Below are positions 46,660 through 59,695 of a DNA stretch of 64,000 bases, piece by piece. The DNA comes from an uncultured Eubacteriales bacterium (lineage in GTDB: Bacteria; Bacillota; Clostridia; Lachnospirales; Lachnospiraceae), in contig ONKP01000001.1 in the NCBI GenBank assembly GCA_900318405.1, forward strand, positions 1 through 64,000, given 5' to 3'. Position 1 is the stretch's first letter. Each line of letters begins with the position of its first letter. The position numbers were made by a program, and so were the translations under genes. A model generated the notes under the pieces. The model was not told the origin of the DNA and made no database searches. It was given only the letters and a program-made list of their open reading frames with translations.

Positions 46660-46744
46660 TCACAGAGTCTGCGGACAGCAGACAGCTTCCACAGATGACC
46701 GGCGAACAGAAAAACGTGCAGTGAGCCGGTCGCTGTGGAAGCTG
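46660..46744. repeat. Family C repeat and long inverted repeat behind glgA
   Basis: 46660-46707 resembles 33297-33342. Within it, CAGCTTCCACAGATGACCGG (46683-46702) pairs with the arm at 46725-46744 (about 19 bp, one bulge) around a 21-base loop. This block directly adjoins the family A element and may be one composite unit with it. Confidence 0.65.
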
Positions 46745-46758
46745 TTGCTGACTCCTTC

Positions 46759-46857
46759 AAAACGAGATAAAACACGCTTCGCGAGTTTTATCTCGCTATC
46801 GCGACGTTCGCCACACCCGATCACTTCGTGATCGGATGTGGTTCTCTGTTCGCGTAA
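46759..46857 (-). repeat. Two-hairpin intergenic element, family A (copy 1)
   Basis: On the minus strand it runs TTACGCG, a hairpin closing on CACATCCGATCAC, GGCGAACG, then a second stem AAACTCGCGAAGCGTGTTT flanked by GAGATAAAA and TTTATCTC. The same order of blocks occurs at 57854-57957. It starts at the T-tail of the glgA terminator. Confidence 0.7.
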
Positions 46858-46894
46858 ATAAAAGAGCGAAGCCAGGAAAACCTGCCTCCGCTCT
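46857..46894 (-). terminator. Intrinsic terminator of glgA
   Basis: AGAGCGGAGGCAGG pairs with CCTGGCTTCGCTCT around TTTT, followed by TTTATTT on the minus strand, 20 bases after the stop. Confidence 0.88.
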
Positions 46895-46913
46895 GCCTCT
46901 GTGAGCTGTTCAA

Positions 46914-48356
46914 TCATCCGATCAGCCAGTCATAAAGCTCCTGATATTCAAGTGCCGATCTGTGCCAGGAGAAATCCGCTGCCATCCCCCGGTCAATGAT
47001 CTTGTTCCACTCGCGCTTTCTGTCATAGAAGATGCGCTCCGCGTACCGGATCGTACCCAGCATCTCATGCGCATTGTAATTCTTGAAAGAAAAGCCCGTG
47101 CCGGTATTCTCATACTCATTATACGGCTCAACCGTATCCTTCAGGCCGCCCGTCTCACGGACGATCGGAACTGTTCCATACCGCAGCGCCATGAGCTGCG
47201 AAAGTCCGCACGGCTCAAAGAGAGAAGGCATGAGAAACGCATCCGAAGAAGCATACACTTTTTTCGAAAGCTTGCCGGAATAATAGATATTCGCTGAAAC
47301 CTTCTTATCATACTTCCAGGCAAAATGCCGGAACATATTCTCGTACTTCGGATCTCCGGTGCCGAGAACAACCAGCTGAACCGCATCCTGGCAGATCTCA
47401 TCCATCATGTAGGCGATGAGGTCGAAGCCCTTCTGGTCTGTCAGTCTGGACACGATGCCGATCATCATGACCTTCGGATCCTGTTCGAGACCGAGCTCCT
47501 CCTGCAGCGCCAGTTTGTTTTTCACTTTCTCCTTGCGGAAATTTTTCGCGTTGTACGGCTGAACGATATCGGTGTCCGTCTCCGGATTATATTCGCTGTA
47601 GTCGATGCCGTTGACGATACCGCGGAGATCATGCTCTCTTGCCCTGAGAAGACCGTCGAGACCCTCGCCATAGAACGGCGTCTTGATCTCCTCCGCATAG
47701 GTCTTGCTCACGGTCGTGATCGCATCCGCGTAGACCAGCCCGCCCTTCAGGAAATTGCCGTCCTTCTGAAACTCCAGCTTGTCAGGCGTAAAGTAATAAT
47801 CGGAAAGGCCGGTGATATTTTTCATCGTCTGCACATCCCACACGCCCTGGAATTTCAGGTTATGGATCGTCATCACGCTCTTGATCCCGCGATAAAATTC
47901 GCCGCCGGCAAAGCGCTCGTGCAGATACACTGGGATCAGTCCGGTCTGCCAGTCGTGGCAGTGGATGACGTCGGGACGGAAATCGATGACCGGCAGGATG
48001 GAGAGAACCGCTTTGCAGAAGAAGGCGAATTTCTCGAGATCCCACGGCATACCCGCGTAGATCTGATCACCGGAGAAATGTTCCTCGTTGTCGATGAAAT
48101 AATAGGTGATGCCCTCGTACTCCATCCGGAAGACACCCACATACTGCTGTCTCCAGTTCAGATCCATGTAAAAATGCGTCACATACTGCATCTGACTGCT
48201 GTATTTCTCATCAATGACACGGTACTTCGGGATGACAACCCTGCAGTCAAAATACTGTTTGTCAAGACTCTTCGGCAGAGAGCCGACAACGTCGGCAAGT
48301 CCGCCGGTCTTCACAAAGGGAACGCATTCCGAAGCCGCGAATAATATTTTTTTCAT
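46914..48356 (-). CDS. glgA: Glycogen synthase (ADP-glucose type)
   Basis: GT5 glucosyltransferase that extends alpha-1,4-glucan from ADP-glucose. 480 aa. N-terminal KTGGLADVVGSLP (ADP-glucose site), VIHCHDWQTGLIPVYL, and C-terminal EPCGLSQLMALRYGTVPIVRETGGLKDTV, as in bacterial GlgA. No other glg gene is in the window. Followed by a terminator and repeat block. Confidence 0.96.
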   Translation of the reverse strand: MKKILFAASECVPFVKTGGLADVVGSLPKSLDKQYFDCRVVIPKYRVIDEKYSSQMQYVTHFYMDLNWRQQYVGVFRMEYEGITYYFIDNEEHFSGDQIYAGMPWDLEKFAFFCKAVLSILPVIDFRPDVIHCHDWQTGLIPVYLHERFAGGEFYRGIKSVMTIHNLKFQGVWDVQTMKNITGLSDYYFTPDKLEFQKDGNFLKGGLVYADAITTVSKTYAEEIKTPFYGEGLDGLLRAREHDLRGIVNGIDYSEYNPETDTDIVQPYNAKNFRKEKVKNKLALQEELGLEQDPKVMMIGIVSRLTDQKGFDLIAYMMDEICQDAVQLVVLGTGDPKYENMFRHFAWKYDKKVSANIYYSGKLSKKVYASSDAFLMPSLFEPCGLSQLMALRYGTVPIVRETGGLKDTVEPYNEYENTGTGFSFKNYNAHEMLGTIRYAERIFYDRKREWNKIIDRGMAADFSWHRSALEYQELYDWLIG

Positions 48357-48447
48357 AGCATTATCTCTCTTTCGGCCGTTTTTCCAGATGTTTTCCTACA
48401 TGATGATACTTCCCGGCCAGTGAAAATACAAGTCGGCCAGCGCACTG

Positions 48448-50076
48448 TCAGACGCGCTTCGCATGGCTTTTACGGATTGCCTCACGAACCGGCAGCACCA
48501 TGGCAGGAGATACTGAGAGCTCATCCACGCCCATCTGAATAAACGTCTCTGTCAGCGTCGTATCGGCACCGAGCTCTCCGCAGATGCCTACCCATGCACC
48601 GCCCTTATGACCATTTTCGATCGTTGTCTGGATCAGACGCAGAATAGCCGGGTGATGCGGCTGGTAGAAAGCATCCAGCTTATCGTTCTGACGGTCCATG
48701 GCCAGTGTGTACTGTGTGAGATCGTTCGTTCCGATACTGAAGAAATCGACCTCCGGTGCCAGGACATCAGTCATGATAGCCGCTGCGGGTGTCTCGATCA
48801 TGATACCCTGCTGAATATCTTTTTTATAGGGTACGCCGGCGTCGTCCAGTTCCTTTTTCACGCTGTCCGCGATCTCCCTGATCTGCCGGATCTCCTCCAG
48901 CGATGTGATCATCGGATACATGATGGCAATATTGCCAAAAGCACTGGCGCGGAACAGCGCGCGGAGCTGTGTCCGGAAGATTTCCGGTCTCGTCAGGCAG
49001 ATTCGGATCGCCCGGAAACCGAGCGCCGGATTTGCCTCCGGTTCCAGATGCAGATAGTCAGCCTTCTTGTCGGCGCCGATATCCAGCGTGCGGATGACCA
49101 CCAGACGTCCGGCCATGGTCTCGGCCACCTGCTTATACGCCTGGAACTGCTCTTCCTCTGTAGGCAGCTCATCTCTTCCGATATAGAGGAACTCGCTGCG
49201 GAACAGACCGATGCCGCCCGCATCGTTCTGCAGCACGGATACGAGATCCTTCGGGCCGCCGATATTGGCGAACAGGTTGATCTCCCGGCCGTCGAGCGTC
49301 ACATTCGGTTTTCCCTTCAGCTCCTGCAGCAGTCTTCTCTGCTCCAGATCCTGGTCCAGCTTCTTCTGCTCTTCCGCGAGCGTACTCGCCTCCGGATCCA
49401 GATAGAGCGTTCCTGTATGACCGTCCACGATCGCCATCTGACCGTCCCAGGAGGGATCTACGGGGATATTGATCAGTGCCGGAATGTTCATCGTTCTGGC
49501 GAGAATCGCCGTATGGGAATTCGATGATCCGTAGCGTGTGACAAAAGCAATGACCTTGTCCTTATCCAGCTGAACCGTCTCAGAGGGCATCAGATCGTCC
49601 GCCGCAATGATGACCGGCTGATCAAACACCGTTTTGTCTTCCCGTCCGGAGAGCACCTTGACCAGCCTCTCCGCAATGTCCTTCATATCCGCCGAACGCG
49701 CCTTGAAGTAGTCGTCGTCCATCTCAGCAAACATTTTTGAGAAGTTTTCACCCGTCACGGCTGCGGCGTATTCCGCATTTACCTTCTGCGATTCGATCAT
49801 GTTGTGAATGGAATCATTGAAATCGTCATCCTGCAGCAGCATGGCATGCACGTTAAAAATTTCCGCGTTGTCCTTGCCGACCTTTTTGACAGCGTCCTCA
49901 TAAAGCTCTCCCAGATCGGCGATTGCTTTTTCCTTCGCTGCCTCATAGCGTCTGACCTCGGCATCCGTATCTTCGATCTTCTCGCGTTTGACAGGCTGTT
50001 CCTTCTTGCCGTAGATCATGATCCTGCCTATTGCCACGCCTTTGAAAATCGACTTGCCGGTGTATTTCTCTTCCAT
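48448..50076 (-). CDS. ptsI: PTS enzyme I
   Basis: Phosphoenolpyruvate-protein phosphotransferase that phosphorylates HPr. 542 aa. Phospho-His in GSSNSHTAILART, PEP-binding GLFRSEFLYIGRDELPTEEEQ, and the active-site Cys in WVGICGELGAD. 40 bases after ptsH in transcription order, the usual ptsHI pair. Confidence 0.97.
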   Translation of the reverse strand: MEEKYTGKSIFKGVAIGRIMIYGKKEQPVKREKIEDTDAEVRRYEAAKEKAIADLGELYEDAVKKVGKDNAEIFNVHAMLLQDDDFNDSIHNMIESQKVNAEYAAAVTGENFSKMFAEMDDDYFKARSADMKDIAERLVKVLSGREDKTVFDQPVIIAADDLMPSETVQLDKDKVIAFVTRYGSSNSHTAILARTMNIPALINIPVDPSWDGQMAIVDGHTGTLYLDPEASTLAEEQKKLDQDLEQRRLLQELKGKPNVTLDGREINLFANIGGPKDLVSVLQNDAGGIGLFRSEFLYIGRDELPTEEEQFQAYKQVAETMAGRLVVIRTLDIGADKKADYLHLEPEANPALGFRAIRICLTRPEIFRTQLRALFRASAFGNIAIMYPMITSLEEIRQIREIADSVKKELDDAGVPYKKDIQQGIMIETPAAAIMTDVLAPEVDFFSIGTNDLTQYTLAMDRQNDKLDAFYQPHHPAILRLIQTTIENGHKGGAWVGICGELGADTTLTETFIQMGVDELSVSPAMVLPVREAIRKSHAKRV

Positions 50077-50116
50077 GGAAACAGCTCCTTTGTCGTGAGG
50101 TCTCTTAAGCTGTACG

Positions 50117-50377
50117 TTACAGATTGGCTTTCAGATAATTCTCGATAGCTGTTGCGGCTGTGTCTTCATCTTCACCTTCGACAGTTACCGTGATCTCTTC
50201 ACCCTGCTTCACACCAAGGCCCATCAGCTGGATCAGCTTGCCGGCCGGCGCGCTTTTTCCCGCCGCGTTGGTGATCGTGATCTTCGAAGCGTATTTCTTT
50301 ACCTCAGCGACCAGATTTCCCGCAGGACGTGCGTGAATACCAACCGGATCCGTGATCATATACTTAAATGTCTTCAT
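50117..50377 (-). CDS. ptsH: HPr-family phosphocarrier without the regulatory serine
   Basis: 86 aa from the ATG at 50377 (AGGAGGA upstream; the longer open frame to 50644 runs through repeats and is not coding). GIHARPAG carries His15 for transfer from enzyme I. Aligning the second helix, the position of Bacillus Ser46 (KSIMGVMSLG) is Lys47 here (GKLIQLMGLG), so regulation by HPr kinase at that site should be absent. Upstream of ptsI, downstream of the sucrose hydrolase. Confidence 0.93.
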   Translation of the reverse strand: MKTFKYMITDPVGIHARPAGNLVAEVKKYASKITITNAAGKSAPAGKLIQLMGLGVKQGEEITVTVEGEDEDTAATAIENYLKANL

Positions 50378-50436
50378 TTTTTTCCTCCTGAATCTGATTT
50401 TTATATAGCTGAAAAATAAACATGCGGGCCGTAATG

Positions 50437-50502
50437 CATCGGAACCTCTCCTCAACGCAGGCTGCCAAACATCGAAGCCTCTCCTCAATGCAGGCTGCGA
50501 AG
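50437..50502. repeat. Tandem 33-bp duplication upstream of ptsH
   Basis: Units 50437-50469 and 50470-50502 share the core CCTCTCCTCAAYGCAGGCTGC and match at about 28 of 33 bases; a third copy begins at 50503 (CATC) and fades. In the ptsH leader. Confidence 0.75.
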
Positions 50503-50576
50503 CATCCGGCGGGCATGGTGGTGCACATACCTGTTGCCTTCGAAACCGCATATAGTTTTCTGTGCATGCTCCGCAT

Positions 50577-50604
50577 GCCCAAAAACTGCCTGCGTGTCGA
50601 CGGC

Positions 50605-50622
<18 letters not shown>
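50577..50622 (-). repeat. Intergenic repeat, family B-like (copy with GTCGACACGCAG core)
   Basis: On the minus strand GTATTAAGCCGTCGACACGC then AGGCAGTTTTTG. The core GTCGACACGCAGRCAGTTTTT recurs at 63416-63460 upstream of glnN. Both lie in 5' regions of minus-strand genes. Confidence 0.65.
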
Positions 50623-53987
<3,365 letters not shown>

Positions 53988-54133
53988 TCACCGAGCCTGT
54001 GCAGACCGCAAAAAACGGCCGTCCTTCCTGCAGCATTCTCCTTGCCACGTCATCACGTTAGATAGTAGAAAAGTAACTGCTACCGGTAAAAAAAGAATAG
54101 TTTTGGTGCAAAACGAACAAATTATTTAAATTA

Positions 54134-54162
54134 ATTATATAAATACTGTTCATTTTTGTAAA
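54134..54162 (-). promoter_or_regulatory. Promoter of the sucrose operon
   Basis: Minus-strand TTTACA (54157-54162), 17-base spacer, TATAAT (54134-54139) in a markedly AT-rich patch. The leader to 53957 contains an imperfect hairpin (GGTAGCAG/CTACTATC) and an ACGGCCGT palindrome before T6, possibly an attenuator. Confidence 0.8.
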
Positions 54163-54219
54163 CCGCCAAGCGAAAATTATTTCCATAAAAATCAACAGGA
54201 GAATTTATACAAATCGTAC

Positions 54220-56199
54220 TCAGTCGTCCTTCATCTGCTTTTTCAGCTCCGTGATCTTATCCCGGATCTCCGCTGCCATCTCGAAGTTCAGTTCCGCTGC
54301 CGCCGCGCGCATCTGCTTCTCCAGCTTGTGCATCAGGCGGTCGAACTCCTTCTTCGTCATCAGGGACGGATCCTTCTCAAATTTCTTCTCATCCTCCGCC
54401 GCATCCTTCGAGATACTGATGAGGTCGCTGACCTTCTTCCGGATCGTCTGCGGCGTAATGTGATGTTCTTCATTGTATTTCTGCTGGATCGCCCGGCGGC
54501 GGTTGGTCTCATCAATGGCATGGCGCATGGAATCCGTCACGGTATCCGCATACATGATGACGTGGCCGTCCACGTTACGAGCCGCACGTCCGATCGTCTG
54601 AATCAGTGACGTCTCCGACCGGAGGAAACCCTCCTTATCCGCATCAAGAATGGCGACCAGCGTGATCTCCGGTATATCCAGCCCCTCACGGAGCAGGTTG
54701 ATGCCGACGAGCACATCGAATTCATCCAGGCGCATATCCCGGATGAGCTTGGCCCGCTCAAGCGCATCGATGTCGCTGTGGAGATAATTCACGCGAATGC
54801 CGGCTTCCTTCATGTATTTCGTGAGATCCTCGGCCATGCGCTTGGTCAGTGTCGTCACGAGCACCTTGTGATGCTCCGCGGTCTCCTTCCTGATCTCTCC
54901 GATCAGATCATCGATCTGGCCCTCCACCGGGCGCACGGAGATCTCCGGGTCGAGAAGTCCGGTAGGCCTGATGATCTGCTCCGCGCGCAGCATCTCATGA
55001 TTTTCCTCGTACTCGCCCGGTGTGGCGGATACAAAAAGAATCTGGTCGATCTTCTGCTCGAACTCCTCAAACGAAAGCGGACGGTTGTCCAGCGCCGAAG
55101 GCAGACGGAAGCCGTAGTCCACGAGCGTCGTCTTGCGCGACCGGTCTCCGGTGTACATGGCGCCGATCTGCGGAATCGTCCTGTGCGACTCATCGATGAT
55201 GATCAGGTAATCATCGGGGAAGAAGTCCATAAGCGTATACGGCGGATCCCCGGGCTTCAGGCCGGACAGGTGACGGCTGTAGTTCTCGATACCGGAGCAC
55301 ACGCCTGTCTCACGGAGCATCTCGATGTCAAAATTCGTCCGCTCCTCGATGCGCTGCGCCTCCAGCAGCTTTCCCTGGGATTTGAACCAGGCCACCCTCT
55401 CCTGCAGTTCCTTTTCAATATCACCGCAGGCTCGGTTGATCGTCTCCTGCGGCATTACATAATGAGAAGCCGGAGGAATCGACACAAAGCTGAGCTCCTG
55501 CTTTGTTTTTCCCGTGAGAAGGTCGACGGTCGTGATCCTGTCGATCTCATCGCCGAAAAATTCAACCCTGACGGCGATATCGCTCTCGTTCGCCGGAACG
55601 ATCTCCAGCACATCGCCGTGCACACGGAAGGTCCCGCGGTGAAAATCGATCTCGTTGCGCTCATACTGAATGCTGATGAGGTCACGGATCACATCGTCCC
55701 TGTCTCTCTGCTGGCCCGGACGGAGCGGGATGATCATACGCTCGTAATCCTTCGGGCTGCCGAGACCGTAGATACAGGAAACCGATGAGACGACGATGAC
55801 GTCCTTCCGCTCGATCAGGGCAGATGTGGCCGACAGCCTCAGCTTATCGATCTCCTCATTGCGACTGGAATCCTTCTCGATATAGGTGTCAGAGGACGGC
55901 ACATAGGCCTCCGGCTGATAGTAATCGTAGTAGGAAACGAAGTACTCCACGGCGTTTTCAGGGAAAAAATTTTTGAACTCGCCGTACAGCTGCGCCGCCA
56001 GCGTCTTGTTGTGCGCAATGACCAGCGTCGGCTTCTGCAGCTCCTGGATTACGTTGGCCATGGTAAACGTCTTGCCTGATCCGGTCGCGCCGAGCAGTGT
56101 CTCCGCCTGATTGCCCTCGCGGAAGCCCTCAACCAGCTCGCGTATTGCCTGCGGCTGGTCACCGGTCGGCTGATAATCCGAATGTAATCTGAATTCCAT
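54220..56199 (-). CDS. uvrB: Excinuclease ABC subunit B
   Basis: Damage-verifying helicase-like subunit of nucleotide excision repair. 659 aa. Walker [16 protein letters not shown], the beta-hairpin region [21 protein letters not shown], helicase motifs (DESH near 340, QTIGRAARN) and the C-terminal UVR domain ([25 protein letters not shown]). No LexA box was seen nearby. The start is preceded by a tandemly repeated ribosome-site segment (56202-56250). Confidence 0.98.
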   Translation of the reverse strand: MEFRLHSDYQPTGDQPQAIRELVEGFREGNQAETLLGATGSGKTFTMANVIQELQKPTLVIAHNKTLAAQLYGEFKNFFPENAVEYFVSYYDYYQPEAYVPSSDTYIEKDSSRNEEIDKLRLSATSALIERKDVIVVSSVSCIYGLGSPKDYERMIIPLRPGQQRDRDDVIRDLISIQYERNEIDFHRGTFRVHGDVLEIVPANESDIAVRVEFFGDEIDRITTVDLLTGKTKQELSFVSIPPASHYVMPQETINRACGDIEKELQERVAWFKSQGKLLEAQRIEERTNFDIEMLRETGVCSGIENYSRHLSGLKPGDPPYTLMDFFPDDYLIIIDESHRTIPQIGAMYTGDRSRKTTLVDYGFRLPSALDNRPLSFEEFEQKIDQILFVSATPGEYEENHEMLRAEQIIRPTGLLDPEISVRPVEGQIDDLIGEIRKETAEHHKVLVTTLTKRMAEDLTKYMKEAGIRVNYLHSDIDALERAKLIRDMRLDEFDVLVGINLLREGLDIPEITLVAILDADKEGFLRSETSLIQTIGRAARNVDGHVIMYADTVTDSMRHAIDETNRRRAIQQKYNEEHHITPQTIRKKVSDLISISKDAAEDEKKFEKDPSLMTKKEFDRLMHKLEKQMRAAAAELNFEMAAEIRDKITELKKQMKDD

Positions 56200-56201
56200 G
56201 C

Positions 56202-56250
56202 TTTCTCTCCTGGTATCCGATTTCTCTCCTGGTATCCGATTTCTCTCCTG
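56202..56250 (-). repeat. Tandem 19-bp units containing the uvrB ribosome-binding site
   Basis: TCGGATACCAGGAGAGAAA (minus strand) is present twice in full and a third time in part, so three AGGAGAG sites lie 19 bases apart before the ATG; the last one is at a working distance. The piece TCTCCTGGTATCCGA also occurs at 35867-35881. Confidence 0.8.
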
Positions 56251-56332
56251 TCAATAAAGGATGTCAGTACGGCGTCTGCGGTTTTGCGGGTGGAGGCATC
56301 TGTATTTCTGTGATCCTGTCTGGATCATCAGC

Positions 56333-57754
56333 TCAGCTGTCCTCGTCCAGCTTCTCCTGCATCACTTCGACAGCTTTGTTGAACTGCGTGTCCTCATCGG
56401 CATCCTTGTCGTATTCCACGGTGACATCCGGTGTAATGCCTACGCCGTTGATGTCGCTGTGATTCGGCGTGTAGTAATGGGTTGTCGTCATTTTTACCGC
56501 ACTGCCGTCCTCCAGCTTCCAGGTCTTCTGCTCGATGCCCTTGCCGTAGGTCTGCGTGCCGACAATCGTGCCGACGCCGTTATCCTGCACGGCTCCGGTG
56601 AAGATCTCCGAAGCGCTGGCTGTATTTTCATTGACGAGCACGACCAGAGGGATCTGAATCGCGTTTGCGCCGTCGCAGACGCGCTTTTTCTCCCCGCCGG
56701 TCTTGTCCTGCTCATACACCAGTGTTCCTTTCGGCATGAACAGATCCAGCGTGCCCTCGCACGCGCTGACGAGACCGCCCAGATTGTTTCTGAGATCGAT
56801 GATCAGCCCCTTCATACCATCTTTATTCAGCTGATCGTAGATCGTGGAGAACTGATCTGCCGTCAGGCTGTTGAAGCTCGTGATGTCGATATAACCGATG
56901 TCGGAATCCTTCAGCATGCCGCCGACGACGACCTGCGTGTTGTCGATATACGATTTTTCCACGGTGATATCTGAGGTCTTGCCATCACGCTGCACGGTGA
57001 GGACCACGGAATCCGAATCGTCACTCTGGATCAGTGCCTTCACCTTTGATGAGGTCAGCTTTGATGTATCCTGCCCGTCGATCGCCGTGATCAGGTCATC
57101 TGCCTGAATCCCCGCCTTCTCCGCGGTCGAATCCTTATTGACACTGTTGACGCGCACATAACCTGTGGTCTCATCCATGGAAAAAGTAATGCCGATGCCT
57201 CTGATCTTGCCCGCCTGGGACATCTGCACCTCTTCCATCTCGTCCTTCGTGTAGTATGCGGCGTACTTGTCTCCGAGCGCTTCCATGACGCCGCTGTACA
57301 TGCCGTCCGAGAGCGACTCTCCGTCGCCTTCATCCAGAGAATTCTGATCGATTAGCGCTGTAATGATGGAAAGCTTTTTCAGCGACGCCGGACTCAGCGG
57401 GTTATCCGTATTGCCGATCCCCGGCAGCGTAATGTAGATGAATACGGCGCACACAGCGACAGCTACGGCAGCGGCCATGCCAAGGAAGAAGGATAACAGG
57501 CTGAATCTGTGTTTTTTCTTCCTGCGGGGCATTTCACTCCCCGGGGTTATTCCGGATGATGCCGCATCCGTCAGTTGACCGTTGTCGGTTTCCGGCGCCT
57601 GTTCTGCTTCTGCACTTTGCTCCGTGTCCGCTGCCGGAGCCTGATTCAAATCAACACTTTGCTCTGTGCTTTCAGAGCTCATGTCCTTATCCGGCTCTGT
57701 ACCTGCTGCCGGTGCCGGGCTCTGTGCCTGCGGTATATTTCTGTCCTCTCCCAT
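56333..57754 (-). CDS. ctpA: Carboxy-terminal processing protease (S41, CtpA type)
   Basis: 473 aa. Low-complexity acidic cytoplasmic N terminus (about 80 residues of Gln/Ala/Glu-rich repeats), basic patch RRKKKHRF, one membrane segment at about 86-110, PDZ domain (GIGITFSMDETTGYVRVNS to AGIQADDLITAIDGQD) and the S41 protease with Ser in NENTASASEIF and Lys in YGKGIEQ. Predicted extracellular processing enzyme. Located after ftsEX, a frequent arrangement in Clostridia. Confidence 0.95.
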   Translation of the reverse strand: MGEDRNIPQAQSPAPAAGTEPDKDMSSESTEQSVDLNQAPAADTEQSAEAEQAPETDNGQLTDAASSGITPGSEMPRRKKKHRFSLLSFFLGMAAAVAVAVCAVFIYITLPGIGNTDNPLSPASLKKLSIITALIDQNSLDEGDGESLSDGMYSGVMEALGDKYAAYYTKDEMEEVQMSQAGKIRGIGITFSMDETTGYVRVNSVNKDSTAEKAGIQADDLITAIDGQDTSKLTSSKVKALIQSDDSDSVVLTVQRDGKTSDITVEKSYIDNTQVVVGGMLKDSDIGYIDITSFNSLTADQFSTIYDQLNKDGMKGLIIDLRNNLGGLVSACEGTLDLFMPKGTLVYEQDKTGGEKKRVCDGANAIQIPLVVLVNENTASASEIFTGAVQDNGVGTIVGTQTYGKGIEQKTWKLEDGSAVKMTTTHYYTPNHSDINGVGITPDVTVEYDKDADEDTQFNKAVEVMQEKLDEDS

Positions 57755-57853
57755 GATGTTATCTCCTGCTGTCGTGCCCGGGCACTGTGCTTTTCCGTGA
57801 CACGTTTTCTGCTGCTAAATACATTCCCGAACGCATCAGACTGAAGTCCGCGT

Positions 57854-57957
57854 AAACAAGATAAATTTGCTTCGTGAGTTTACCTCGTGATCACGGCGTT
57901 CGCCTCACCTCATCATGTGCTTCGCATGTGTAAGGATGAGGCTCACTGCCCGCGTAA
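57854..57957 (-). repeat. Two-hairpin intergenic element, family A (copy 2)
   Basis: Minus strand: TTACGCG, a hairpin CACATGCGAAGCACATG inside CATCC and GGATG-like arms, GGCGAACG, then AAACTCACGAAGCAAATTT flanked by GAGGTAAA and TATCTTG. It begins right after the ftsX terminator, exactly as copy 1 does behind glgA. Confidence 0.7.
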
Positions 57958-57962
57958 GATAC

Positions 57963-57995
57963 AAAAAGGCTGCCGCATGGTAGATGCAGCAGCCG
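57963..57995 (-). terminator. Intrinsic terminator of ftsEX
   Basis: GGCTGCTGCAT pairs with ATGCGGCAGCC, followed by TTTTTGT on the minus strand, 18 bases after the ftsX stop. Confidence 0.92.
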
Positions 57996-58012
57996 TACAG
58001 TTCAGATCCTGA

Positions 58013-58942
58013 TTATACTTTCAGATGCTTGTGAATAGCGATCAGCGATCCGATGAGAGCTATGCCCACACCGAGGATCACGCTGACCGGGAGAAGCACC
58101 CGGAATACCGCGTTGACAGGGAGCAGTCCGTTCATGAAACTGCTCAGCTGATTGAACCGGCTCAGCACATAGGTGATCGCGGAATTATAGGCGAAATACA
58201 GAATGATCAGCGGGATGGCCGCACCGATCAGTCCGAGCACAATACCTTCCAGAATGAAAGGCAGCCGGACAAAAGCATTGGTCGCGCCGATCAGCTTCAT
58301 GATCGCGATCTCTTCCTTGCGGACATTGATACCTGTGGTAACGGTCGTACTGATCAGGAAGATCGATACGATCAGCAGAATGACGATGATCGCCAGAGAA
58401 ACGGTAGCGATCAGGCTGTTCATCGACGAGAGCGTCGAGGAAGCCTGCTGGCTCTGGTTGACCTGACGGACACCGCTGATGCCCTCGATGTAATTGGCCA
58501 GCTCCTCCTGCTGCTCAATGCTGTTCGGGTACACCTCAAAGTGAGAGGAATTGGCGAGCGGGTTGTCGTTGCTGTTCTCCCATCCCTGCGCGGCATCCTC
58601 ATGTCCCTCGAAATAGCGCGCCGAGAAAGTCGCCCATGTCTCATCCGCTGATACATAGCGGACTTCCTTCACGAGATCCGTTCGTTCCAGAATACCGGAA
58701 CCGATGGCGTCGATTTCCGACTGGGTGATATCCTCATCGAAAAGCACCGTAATGCCGACATTTGTCTCCACCTGACGGATGATGTAGGTCAGGTTCAGCA
58801 TAACGGAAAAAAACACACCGAAAATAAAAATGCAGGCGGACATCGTTGCGACAGAGGCAATCGAGAACATCCGGTTGCGGCCGATATTTTTTATACCCTG
58901 GCCCGCATTATAAAATACGCTCCTAATCTTCAACGTAGCCAC
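58013..58942 (-). CDS. ftsX: Cell division ABC permease FtsX
   Basis: 309 aa. One N-terminal membrane segment (about 25-48), a large outside loop (50-170), then three segments near 180-300, the FtsX topology. Works with FtsE to activate peptidoglycan hydrolases at the septum. The GTG at 58942 overlaps ftsE by 20 bases; a TTG at 58933 with GAAGGTGG upstream is an equally likely start. Confidence 0.95.
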   Translation of the reverse strand: MATLKIRSVFYNAGQGIKNIGRNRMFSIASVATMSACIFIFGVFFSVMLNLTYIIRQVETNVGITVLFDEDITQSEIDAIGSGILERTDLVKEVRYVSADETWATFSARYFEGHEDAAQGWENSNDNPLANSSHFEVYPNSIEQQEELANYIEGISGVRQVNQSQQASSTLSSMNSLIATVSLAIIVILLIVSIFLISTTVTTGINVRKEEIAIMKLIGATNAFVRLPFILEGIVLGLIGAAIPLIILYFAYNSAITYVLSRFNQLSSFMNGLLPVNAVFRVLLPVSVILGVGIALIGSLIAIHKHLKV

Positions 58943-59609
58943 CTTCTTTCACATCGCTGACGATCACGCCTCTGCGAAGACGGATGACACGTTTCTGCAT
59001 GCGGTTTACGATCTCGCGGTTGTGCGTAACAACCACAACGGTCGTACCTCTGGTATTGATCTCATCGAGGAGCTCCATGATCTCCTCGGAGTTTTTCGGA
59101 TCAAGGTTTCCGGTCGGCTCATCGGCCAGAAGGACCTTCGGACGGTTGACGAGCGCACGGGCAAGCGCCACACGCTGCTGTTCGCCGCCGGAGAGCTCGT
59201 TCGGATAAGAACGGTACTTGGTCGCAAGGCCTACCAGTGTGAGAACCTCAGGCACTCTTCTTTTGATCGTGCGCGCGGGTTTCTCGATGACACGCTGTGC
59301 GAAGGCCACATTCTCATAGACATTTCTGTCGTTCAACAGCCGGAAGTCCTGGAACACGACGCCGACGCCTCTGCGGTATTTGGCAATGCGGCTGCTCTTC
59401 AGCTTGTTCAGATTCTGATCATTGATCGTGATGATGCCCTTTGTCGGATTCAGTTCCTTCAGCATCAGCGAGATCAGTGTTGTTTTGCCCGATCCGCTGT
59501 CGCCTACGATGAATACGAATTCGCCGTCGTCAATGTGCAGTGACACATTGTCGATCGCGGGCTGGGCACCCTTTTCGTACACTTTCGTGACGTTGTCAAA
59601 TTGTATCAT
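58923..59609 (-). CDS. ftsE: Cell division ATP-binding protein FtsE
   Basis: 228 aa from the ATG at 59609 (GGGAGGAG upstream; an earlier ATG would add a non-family extension). ABC ATPase: Walker A GDSGSGKTT, Q loop VFQDFRLL, signature ELSGGEQQRV, Walker B VLLADEPTGNLD, switch His in VVVVTHN. Pairs with FtsX. Confidence 0.97.
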   Translation of the reverse strand: MIQFDNVTKVYEKGAQPAIDNVSLHIDDGEFVFIVGDSGSGKTTLISLMLKELNPTKGIITINDQNLNKLKSSRIAKYRRGVGVVFQDFRLLNDRNVYENVAFAQRVIEKPARTIKRRVPEVLTLVGLATKYRSYPNELSGGEQQRVALARALVNRPKVLLADEPTGNLDPKNSEEIMELLDEINTRGTTVVVVTHNREIVNRMQKRVIRLRRGVIVSDVKEGGYVED

Positions 59610-59695
59610 ATACTCCTCCCGTAAAAATGACCGGAAACACGGCATCAGCCACTGCAGGCGGAACGTCCCCTTCTTCGCTCTGCTGCCATGCGGCA

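Noticed and set aside
54060..54120. LicT/SacT-type RAT antiterminator site before the sucrose permease
   Set aside because: A hairpin with GGTAGCAG is present, but it does not match the RAT consensus and no antiterminator gene of that family is nearby.
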